Shown: one piece after another, positions 11,801 through 23,800 of the stretch
Position numbering within the stretch: the stretch's first letter is position 1
Layout of the letters: each line of letters opens with the position of its first letter
DNA from: Zingiber officinale
Lineage: Eukaryota; Streptophyta; Magnoliopsida; Zingiberales; Zingiberaceae
Length of the DNA stretch: 64,000 nucleotides
NCBI RefSeq assembly: GCF_018446385.1
Contig: NW_024589888.1
Coordinates: 1-64,000 of the forward strand
Reading direction: 5' to 3'
Program-made: the position numbers and the translations under genes
The notes under the pieces: generated by a model
The model's input: the letters and a program-made list of their open reading frames with translations, nothing else
What the model was told of the DNA's origin: nothing
Database searches by the model: none

Positions 11801-14800
11801 TTAGGCGGCAACTCACTTTCTTCCACCATTGCCACACATAGAGTCGCCACTGTTGCCATTTCGCCACCGCGATACATTCGGATGCATGGCTTGGGCCCGA
11901 CGATGAGTTCAGATGGTCGCGCGAGCCTGGAAACAATGTCTGGCCTGTGACGCGTTTGAACGCGTCATACAAGCCCGAACGTGTCGCCCGAGCTTGGCGA
12001 TGGGTCGAGAAGCGTCGCTCGGGCCCAACGCTAGGTCTCAACATGTTGCTCAGGCCAATGACGCATCCAAACTCATCGTGCGGTCCCGACGATGTGTCAA
12101 ACACTAAATAGAGTAAGTTGTAAGTCAGGATTTAATTAACTTACTTTATGTTAATAATTTTAATCAACTTCTAACTATGCTTGAGATAATTTAAATAGAC
12201 TTAATTAAAACCTAATAAAATTATCCTATTAATTTAACCGGCTAAGCACTACCTAGGCACCGCCTAGGTGACCGAGGTGGTAGGCGGTCACTGACCGCCC
12301 CGCTACCGCCTGCTACCATTTACAACATTGTTCATTATCTCTTATGGTCTTATCTTCTTTCTCCAATTTTCATCTTGCTTCTTAAGTTTTACTTTTTGTG
12401 TCTTCATAAGTTTGGTAAGCACTTCTATCAAGTCCATACACACTTTATGCACACATTTGAAACATAATTCAAACATAATTTAAACCCTAAACATAAGTGA
12501 AATCTAACTTAAACTCTTTGCCAAACACATAAAAACCAATTGGTCAAATCCTTCCACTTTGGAGCATCATTGCATCACCACCTTAGGCTAAAATAATTTT
12601 TTTTGTATGGTTGCGGTATGATTTGTTATACTTTAAGAATAAGACTGTTGGGTCGATAAGAAACAACACATAAAATAGATAATGCAATAAAAATTAAAAT
12701 GTTAAGATTGTTGTGTGAGGTTTCTAAAAGGATATACTAAAAGATGCTAATATTTGAGATGAATTAGGTATAGTTTTAATATATAAAAATGCTAAAAATA
12801 TAAGGTAAGATGATTTAGATTGTTCTAAGGCGATTGATACATTTTTTTAATTAGAAGAGTCAAATTGTTTAGAGTAGAACCCATGCAAAAAGTAGAGAGA
12901 CTAAAGAAAATTTTACTAGGTGTAATAAAATATAGTTTAGTTATTACTAGCGATATAGCCTTTACATTTAGATTAATTAAGGAATAAAATGCATGTAGTA
13001 GACTTTAAATAGTTTGATGATGATGATGAACAGGGTTTGAAATCTCGAGCCATATTGAAGTTTCAGCTTTTGACTGTAATGACAATTTTGATATTGTGTT
13101 CAAGTGTCAATGCATGATGCTAGTACAGAATTGGATGTGAAGCAAGGAGGATGATGAAAAAAAAAGAGAAAAGACAATTAAACACGGGAGCACAACCAAG
13201 TGTAAAAGTATTTTATTGGTGTTTTGAACTATAACTGGAATGCTATCATTATAACACCATGTTGTGTTGACATGCAATACGCTTTGTCATACATTGAAAT
13301 ATTTTGACATATTATAGCATGACACGATGAATTTAGATGAGTTTTACTTATTTAGTCCACTTTCACTTAACTTCTTTACTTTGATAAGATTATTGTTAAT
13401 TGAATTTTAAAAAATTATTCATTTTTACTCCAATGCATGTTGAGAAGTATTATTTGTAATTGTACTTTTCTTACTTATAAAATAATAACTATTGTGCATG
13501 TTATGGCATGTTAAGTGATGTATCGTGTTAGCACGACACAATATTTATTCACCTAATCAACACAGGTGACATAAAAGAGATTATTTGCATTGGCTAGTAT
13601 CGGATTTTAGTTAATTACTAGAACAATATATTTCAACCGTGTTGCCATCTCATACTATGATTATTATCTTGAACTGGTCCAACTCAATTCTTAAATTGGT
13701 TGTATTGGATGATTTGGTCTGATCATAAAACATTGATGTAATCCAAGGTGCATTGTAAGTCATACTTACAGAGATAGTAGCCTTCTAGCCCTACCAATTA
13801 CCTTGAGTAAAGCATTGCTTTGGATGGTGTGGCTCAGCCCCATGACAAACCGACACTTTAGTTGGCCTAAACATTATGTTAGACCTCTGTAAAATGGTTC
13901 CCATCCTAAAATATCAAGCTTTTTTCTGATGCATGTAGTTATCCAGTAACTCAAACACTGTGACATTGTTACTGATTAGGAATGGGCACCACGTGTTAAG
14001 TCGGATAGAGACGGTTTAATGAAGAATGGAGGGTTCTAAATTAATGATAGAGAAAATAGATGAATAAAAAATTGCACACTAAAGGGGGGAAAAAATAAAG
14101 ACTTTGATCTTGGTTTTAACTAGGTCATTATCAGTATGTTTACATTCCATATGTCTATACCTCAAGACTCTAAAAACACCCATGCCAGCCTGCTATAACT
14201 TGCTGGTCATAGGCCACATTTTGACTTTTGGGATTAATGCGCTTTTCAGTCCTATGCATAAGTCATTCTGTGAGTTGCCTTGAATGGATAATTATTTATT
14301 TGCTACTTGAAAAGGATTATCATCTCTTTGGATGCTAATGTAACACTTTTCTTTTGCTATTCTTCAGCGTGACAGTGACAACTTGAATCAAACAATTCTC
14401 ACACAAGAGATAGGGATCCTGGTATGTTTTTTAGAGTTGCTATATTTAAATGTGCCAACAAAATTACCTGAAATATGATATTGTTTGTTTGATGCAGTTT
14501 CTATTCTTTACTGGCGGGGTTGTTTTGTTGACATTAATTGTGAATGGATCAACTGTACAATTCTTGCTTCATTATCTAGGCATGGATAAGCTCTCGACAG
14601 AAAAGGTTAGTACTTATATTAGTATCAATCATAATCATTTTCTATGCGAGTTATTACTTTGGACGGTCAAGTGAATCTAGCAATTTTTTGATATATTGTT
14701 AAAATTTATAACTCACACGCATTAGACCGGTTGGGTTTTTTTCTTTTTGGCTTGGCCAATTTTTATTGTCTTTGATAAGACGAATCAAAATAAACCCTTT

Positions 14801-17800
14801 CACAAGAGAATGTAACTAAATATTTGTTAGGAGTTTTAACTATAGCCTTCCCGGTTCCTTCATCATTTCCTTAATTTCTAGGCTTTTTTATTTTGGTATA
14901 GATTGAACAGGATGAATGTCTTTTATGCAACACAATTTAGCTAAAGAAAGTTTACAGTTTTCACATTATTGCTGGTTCCTTTACAATCTCTGTCTAAGTT
15001 CATTTTGTTATGTCACCTTGCAGATTCGCGTACTAAACTATGCAAGATATGAAATGCGGAACAAGGCCTTAGAATCTTTTGGTGATTTTAGAGATGATGA
15101 AGAACTTGGGCCTGCTGATTGGCCCACTATCATTAGGCATATCACATGCTTAAATAACTTGGATGAAGGTCAAATACACCCCCATAATGTTGGGGAGGGT
15201 GAGTCTTACTTGCAGACAATGAACCTGAGGGACATTCGTGTGCGTTTTCTGAATGGTAAGCTGCTTGTAAAATATGTGTATAATTAGTATATACTAGGAC
15301 TATCAAGTTGGTCATTTTTCTTCTTTAGCATGCATGGTCAGCACCTTGCACATGTATGTGTTGGCCATTAAGTGTTAGACAACATAACATCAACATGTTA
15401 TGCTAGAAGCTTAATGAAATGTCAGGCGCAACATTTTATTGGCACACATCCATTTTGATGAGGTAATTCAGGCAGAACACCATTTTCAAAAATAAATAAA
15501 TAAATAAGTAAAACACAGGGTGAACATTCTTCCTGTTCTAACAACATGCAACAAAATTAAAAAAAAAAAAAAAATTAAAAGTTTTATGTACATTGAAGAG
15601 AAACTTAGAAGGTGTTGCTTAGAAGGTGTTGCACTTTTTGTTTATGAATATCATCTATAAGTGGTTTTGAGATTAAACATACATCACTCATTACAAGTTG
15701 GAAGTTGCATTCTCAATGAAGTAAATTTGTTGACAATACTTGGATACATCTGACAAAGGCCATATAATGCCCTAGCAATCAGTAAGTTGAATCAGATTGG
15801 ATGAGCTAAAACAAACAGTAAGTTGAATCAGATTGGATGAGCGAAAACAAACAGCAATTTGTTTGTCATTATCAAAATAATTTTATGACAACTAATGAAG
15901 CTTAATCTTGGAGCATGATTAGCGTTTACTAAAAGTATTTTGGCTTTTTTTTTTCTTGCCTAGGTTGAATCTTATTTAAGATTCACTGAGAAAATGGCTC
16001 CAAGTGCTTTTTGTCTAGACACTTGCATATGGACTACTTATGGTGTGTGAGGATACCAAAATCCAAATGTGAAATTTGTCCAACTTATAACCTAAATGAT
16101 ATTGTGATTTGTGTTGAGGGTGGATTAAGATGGATATAGTTTGATAAGGAGGATAGACCGGGAGATAGAGTTTGATTCTTAGGAATAATTATTCTATTCT
16201 ATGTAAATTTCCATGGAGTTATAATTTATTCCCCTTGTTCAAAAGTAGGAAAAATAAATCGTAAATTGATTTTCTAACGTGGAAAAAGGGATAAAAAATA
16301 GTCAAATTGCAAAAGTAATCCTTAGCGAAAGTTTAAACACCCAATATAGGTTGATGGTGTTGGATACGTGTGTCAAGCATGGTATCAATAGAAAGAAAAC
16401 GTGCATGACTTCTAGGATCAAGTGTGTAAGTTAAAGGATGGAAAACAAAGTATCTCTATGGAAAGGGTAGGAGCACAAATATTAGGAGAAATACTTGACA
16501 ACTCTAATACAACATAGAATAAGATGACATCAAATTTGAAAATGATGGTCAAAAGCGTACTTGGTGAGTCAAGAGGACTGATATCAATGTATAAAGTATC
16601 TTGATGGTGGAATGAGGAAGGAAAAAGTGACAACAACAAACAACCTATAAGTTATTGTACACTTTTAAGAAAAAAAAGCATATAATAGTAAAAAAAAGAG
16701 GCCAAGAAAGTAGTGAGTGAAACGAAGAATGAAGCTTCCGAATGCTCGATACAAAATAAGGGGAAGGAGACTTTTATAGAATAGTTAAAGTGAAAGAGAG
16801 GAAAACATGGAATCTTACCCAAATAAGATGCATTAAAAATGTTTCCAATAGAGTACTAATGAAGGATGAGGAAATAATGGAGTGATGAAAGAGATATTTT
16901 CATCAACTCTTAATAAAGGTTTAAGTGAGAAACTTAGCTTAAGAAATTTAAATAGGTTAGAGGAGTATAGAATTTTAAATATTTATCGAAAAATTTAAAT
17001 TTCAAAAGTAGAGCAAACATTAAATAGAATGCAAAACGAAAAAATGGTAAACAAAGGAGACAATTGTATGAATTATAGGGGCATTAAGCTAATAAGTTAT
17101 ATTATGTAACTTTAGGAAAAAGTGATAAAAAAAAATTAAGGAGATCGAGGTGACTTAAAATCAATTTGGATTCATGCCTGAAAGGTTAATGATATATCTT
17201 CTCATACAACTAGTTGGAAAGTATCATAAAAGGAAGCAAGACTTACACATGATATTCATTAACCTAGAAAAAATTTATAACAAAATCTAAGGAAAATTAT
17301 ATGAGGAATTCTATAAAAGAAAAGTGTTAGTATAGTGTATATTGGAATAATTAATGATATATATAAGGATATAATGAGAAGAATGAATACTCTAAGCGAA
17401 TTAATCGAAGTCTTTCCTATAGAGATCGGGTTACATTAAGGATAAATTTTAACTCTATATCTTTTTACACTAATCATGGATGAGCTCACTCGACACATCT
17501 AAGACATATTACCATATTGCATGTTGTTTACAGATAACATTGTTTTGGTTGATAATATACGTGAAAGAATAAATGCCAAGCTCGAATCTTGGTGGGAAAC
17601 ATTGAAAGTTAAATTTTTTAAGGTTAGTAGAGTAAAAATAGAACATATGGAATATAAGTTTAGTAGTATTAAACGTAATTAGGTGATTGTTAAGATGGGA
17701 GATGATGTGTTAAATTGAGAGCTTTAAATATCTTGGATTGTTTTTGCAAAAGGATTGAATGTTGATATAGATGTTTTACATAGGCTATAATTAGGATGAC

Positions 17801-20800
17801 TAAAATGGAGGACTTCAAGTGTTCTGTGTAATTGTAAAGTACTTCTAAAGCTTAAATGTAAGTTTTATAAAACAACGATTAGACCTGCTATACTATATAA
17901 AGTTGAATATTGGGCTACGAATCGAGCACATGAGTATAAGATGAAAATTGCAGAGATGAGAATGTTAAGATGGATATATGGACATAAGAGGATGGATATG
18001 ATAAGAAATGAAAATATTAGAAAGAAAGTCAGGGTTGTATTGTTGAGGAAAAACTCCGAGTGACATCTTTAAGATGGTACTAGCAATCGTGCACACACGT
18101 TGCGTGAGCTAGGCCTCTTATATCAGGTGGGGCAATGCAAGGAGAGATCTAAGGAAAGAAGAATTAACCTATAGAAAATAGTTTTAATTTTTTAGTATTG
18201 GCCCTACTTTTATTTTTTTTAGTGGGACAAGACTCTAATATTTTTATAATTTTATACCAAAGCTATACGTGGTTCTACCCCTGGTTACATGTATAATATA
18301 ATACATGAACGCATGCGGGTAACGGACTCTCCTTTATAAAAAATTAATTTAATTTTTTATATATCAGATATAAATTGGGTAAGAGTGCGTCAGACCCATG
18401 CAATAGTGTAATGCTAGGGTGATGCTCGAGAATCCCAGCACCAAACTACTATAACGGACTTCCCCTTAATAAAAAAAATTAATTTACTATCATACTTGAT
18501 TTTAGCCAAAAATCCTAGAAAAGTATGTTTTCTAACATCGCCGGCCCAAGGTATTTATAGAAGCTTTCCTGCTCACAGTGTGTCAATTCTAAGATGTGAG
18601 ACTAAAGAAAACTCTAGATTTTTAATTAATTAATAATACACTAAGCTGAGTCTCGATCTTTAGATCCCTGATTAATAATGAGAAAAATTTCCAATAATAC
18701 GCCGCAGCTGAGTCTCAAACTCTAGATCAATGATTGATTAATGAAAAAATTCCACACCACAGCTGAATCTTAAACTTTAGATCCCTGATTGATGCGTTTG
18801 TAGAAATTACTAATAAACCTTGAAATTATTTTTAGCGTGAAAAGAAAAAAGGACATTAACGTACTTTCATTTTGGGCTTCACCAAAATTAGTTAGTAAAG
18901 GGGGCAAATTTTTAATAAAATAGTAAGATGAACATGTAATTAGGTGGCCAATAAATACTCCAGTTAGACTATGTGAAAGCATGACAAATACACAAATTAA
19001 TCAAGGAAGAAAGTAACCAAAGAAGACTTGGTTGGTAATGATAAAATAAGATTTAGTAGAGGATTGAGCTCAAAGTCATAGGAGGATCTATATAGCTGAC
19101 TCCACTTTAAATAGAGGTTTGGTTGTTGTTGTTGTTGTTTGCTTAGTTCTTTCATTTTCTACATTTTTTGAGAACTCAATTCTATATCTCAATTGTAAAT
19201 GTGAAAAATACCACTCCTTGTTGATTTTCAAGCTTGTCACTATGTAAGGACCTAAATGTATGGTATGTTTCAGGTGTTCAGGCTGCTTATTGGGGAATGC
19301 TTGATGAGGGAAGAATAACACAGTTTACAGCAAACCTCTTGATGCAGTCTGTCGATGAAGCTATGGATTTGGTAGCAAGTGCTCCTCTATCTGATTGGAA
19401 GGGTTTAAAATCCAGTGTTCATTTCCCAAAGTATTATAGATTCCTTCATATGAGAAGATTTCCACGGAGGCTGGTCACATATTTCACCGTGGAACGGTTG
19501 GAGTCTGCATGCTATATATGTGCAGCTTTTCTTCGTGCCCATAGAATGGCCAGGAGGCAACTTCATGATTTTCTTGGTACATTACTCGCCACTTTATGTG
19601 CATATCATTGTTTTTGGCTTATCTTTGTGCTATGAATAATCAGTTCAGAACTTGCTTCATAAACTAGTTCATGAATATTAAAAATGATATCTATGAGTCT
19701 GCTACACAATTTATCAGAGATGAAAAATTGTAGAATACTAGCAGTCAAGGTTTGCAATATAATTTTGTGCATGGGTTTCTATCGTTGCATAGAATGGTAC
19801 AGTTTTGGACACTGTATTGTGGTTGACACCCAACATGCTGAAAATGTGCCGAGATAACTTTAAATGAGTTTTTACTTTTTTCTACTTAGTTTATTTCATT
19901 CAATAAACTTGAGGAAAATTAGATGAGTTTTCCTCTTTTAATATCCATCTTTATGTTTCAGGTATTTCCTTTAATGAATTTGATAGTGAATTCAATACTA
20001 AAATTATTATACCATAGTATATCTATACTCGACATATTTCTGCACATGTTAAAAGGTGCTAAGATGAATTCAAATGGATTTTGCTCATTTAATGATCGGC
20101 ACTTAGATCGACCCCACCTAGTGAGATAAGGCTTGGTTGTTGTTGTTGTTGTAATGATTTGTACTTAGATTTTCTACTTTTGAAAATAAAATAATATCAA
20201 TTAAGTAGGTATATTAAAAATGAATTATTAATTTTTTTACTTCAATGCAAGTTAAGTTGAATTGAGGTGAATTTTACTACTTAAATCTTCTTCCACTAAA
20301 CTTTACTTTTTAAATAATTATTAGCAATTAGATTATCAATTGAATTAAAATTTTAAAACAACTAGCTACAAAAAATAACAAACATAATTAATTTAATTGA
20401 ATTATAATTTTAGAGCAGCAAATACCAAAAATTACAAATATTAGCTTGATAAGCTCTGGTGTGTGTCAATGCATGCTAAAGTATGTCGAGTGTTGGCACT
20501 AATGCAATACTCATTGGTACAAACAGCAACACTAGCATAGAAGAGATTCTTAACGGCACAGACATCAGTTTTTTAGAATCTTGACTTTATTTTATAACTC
20601 TAGTTATAGATGGTTTGCCTGACTACTTGTGACACTTTTACTGAAAGTTCTTCCCTCACCAGGTGAGAGTGTAATTGCTACTGCTGTCATCAATGAAAGC
20701 AATGAAGAAGGTGAGGAAGCTAGAAAATTTTTGGAAGATGTTCGCTTAGCATTTCCCCAGGTATGTAACTTCTAAGTGCATTCCTTGAAGAATCATACTT

Positions 20801-23800
20801 CTGTTGGAGATGTTTAGGCTGACATTATAACAATTAGCACGTTTATCCTTTGTTTCAGGGACAAGTTGAGATAGTTAATAATGCCACACATGTTTTGTTT
20901 GTTCTCCTATTAGTTGAATAAAGTCTGAATTGCTGTAACATTTTTCAGAAAAATGGAATGAAAACTTTTAATTGTCTCTGATGACTATGCACTTCATGCT
21001 CTTCTCAAACAAATTTGTCTTGCTTCTAGGTCCTCCGTGTTGTCAAGACAAGACAAGTAACATATTCTATACTGAAACATCTGAGTGAATATGTGCAAAA
21101 TCTTGAGGAAGTTGGACTACTGGAAGACAAGGAGACTTTTCATCTATATGATGCTCTGCAGGTAGCTGAAAATCCCCGTCTCACATTGGCGAAATTTCCA
21201 TCCTTCAAAATTCCTTGGTTCTTCACATATGCAATGCTAATTCTACTGACTTTGCAGACTGACCTCAAAAAGCTCCTAAGAAATCCACCTATGGTTGAAA
21301 TGCCGAAAATCGGTGAGCTGTTAAGTTCCCATCCTTTGCTTGGCGCATTACCCTCTAATATCCGTGAGCCTCTTGAAAATTCAACCAAGGAAACAATAAA
21401 ACTACATGGTGTAAACTTGTATAAAGAGGGTTTGAAGCCCACTGGAATATGGCTCATATCAATTGGAGTAGTTAAGGTTAGATCCAAAGTCCTCCATGTG
21501 CTATGCTTTAGTTAAGCTCTTCTTTTCACTTCAACTGTATCTTGGTATTTAATAATGTTTATCTCCTCAGTGGACCAGTAAGAAGTTGACAAACGAGCAT
21601 GCATTGCATCCAACCTTCTCACATGGAACTACTTTGGGATTATACGAAGTGCTAATTGGAAAGCCATATATTTGTGACATGGTTACTGACTCTGTTGTCC
21701 ATTGTTTTTTCATTGACTCTGAAAAGATACTCTCACTACTAAGATCAGATCCAGCTATTGAAGATTTTCTTTGGCAGGTATACTATTATACACTATATCT
21801 CATGTTTCTCTTTATTTGTTACTACAGTACTACTACAGTTTAGCTTCGTTGACAACCAGGTATGTCGCTAGAATTAAAATTTCCTCTTCAGAGTAATTTC
21901 TAGTCATGTAATATTAGGTAGTATAAATATTTAATGAGAATGTGATTGATGTAGTTGCCAGTTGAACTACACTTTGCAATCATGATCTACTGATAATAAT
22001 TGAATGAAAAACGTGTTTATTGTTAAGCATTTTAGTTCCTTATGTTTGAACTTTCAAGTTACTCGAGTTCATGCATCCCTTTCTATATTTTTACAATTTG
22101 ATGTTTACTTTGCAGGAAAGTGTTATAGTTGTTGCTAAAACCATACTTCCACAAATATTTGAGAAAATGACAATGCAAGAATTGAGGAGTCTTATTGCTG
22201 AAAGATCAAGGATGAACGTATACATAAGAGGAGAAGTAGTAGAAATCAGACCAAGGTCTGTTGGTTTTTTATTAGATGGGTTTCTAAAGACTCAAGATTC
22301 AACTGAACAGTTGATAACATCCCCAGCTGCATTACTTCCCTTAAACGTGGAACAAAGCTCTATTGGTTTAGAGTCATCAGGTATTACATTCCTTTTATGT
22401 GTGTTAAAGTTTATTGGCAAACTATTTATCCCAAAAGCTCAAGCCAATAGGAAAGGAACCAATTTACATTTATATTTACAATAGACCACTGCAGTTGTCT
22501 ATATAGGATGTAGAGCCTTCAAGACAATGGGATGCAGAGCCTTCAATATCATGTTTTTAATACTAAGTAGGATTTGAATCTTAGACCTCCAGTTGTCTAT
22601 ATGGGATGTAGAACCTTCAATATGCTCCCTAAACCACTTAATCCAAAAGCTCTAGTTATTAGGAAAAACATCAATTTATATTAATATTTAATTTATAATG
22701 GAAGCCGACCCCACCTAGTGGGAAAAGGCTTGGTTGTTGTTGTATTTAATTTATAATGGACTATTGCATTTGTCCATGTGGAACCAATGAACATGGAGCC
22801 CCTTAACCCCCTTAGTGTTGGGCGAGTAGAGAAGAGTGGAAAAGGCAACTGTCTGTGCAAGGAGAGACAGGAGGGAGAGGAAAGTGTTGTGCGAGCAAAA
22901 AAGAGAGGGAAAAGGAGAGAGAGTCATGACTCACGACAACAACTCTCATGGCTCATGCAGTGGCAGTTGTCCTGACTCTGAGTGGCAAAGGCGGCTGCTT
23001 GTGCAAGCAGAGACAAGAGGGAGAGAAAGATTAAGAGAGAGAGCTTCTGAAGGAGGAGAGGCCGATAGTGGCTATGGGCAGGGTAGGGTGGCAAGTAGAA
23101 AAGGGCATGAGACAGTGAGTGGTGTTGTGAGAAGAATAGATGAATCAAGAGGAAGAGGGGGAATACATGGAGAGAGAAAGAGGGAGGAGTTTATATAATT
23201 CCCTATTAAAAACTAAGGTAACTCAATTTAATGCACTTGAACTTGACTTTCCCAAATATGAATTTGGTTTTAACCTAAGCTTGTTAAAATGAGTCCAGAT
23301 CTCAATCCGAACCTATGTGATCCTCTCACCTTGTCTACACAATGGATCCAAATTCAGTTGGACTTCAACTCAACCTTTCAAAATCTAAAATATTGGTCCA
23401 ATCAACTTATTTTGTCGTCTTAAAAGTTAAAAAATAATTTTAAATGTGAATATTTAAATATGATAAAATTCGATAGCTGACACCATTTTTGGATTATTTG
23501 TGAGACCATGGGCTTGGAGAGAGTAATTTTTTTTAAAAAAAAAAAAATGCTCTTATCTGTTGTTGAACATTACAATGCTAAGAATGTGTGTCTGTACCTT
23601 GTACCTTGTGCCTTGCCTAGTTAAAACCACATTTTATTAGAATGTGTGATCTCAATTCTTGGTGTAACTAGTCAATGTAAATACAAGTAGCTTAAATCAA
23701 TTGGATAAGTTATTTTTTATCTATATCAATAATCTCTTATCGTACCGAACGACACATTTAAAATTATTGTTCTAATAAATTATCATGTGACCTAGAGGTC

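Noticed and set aside
22836-23198. 120-codon arginine- and glutamate-rich open frame
   Set aside because: Low-complexity purine-rich intron sequence; SOS1 exons on either side join in phase without it.
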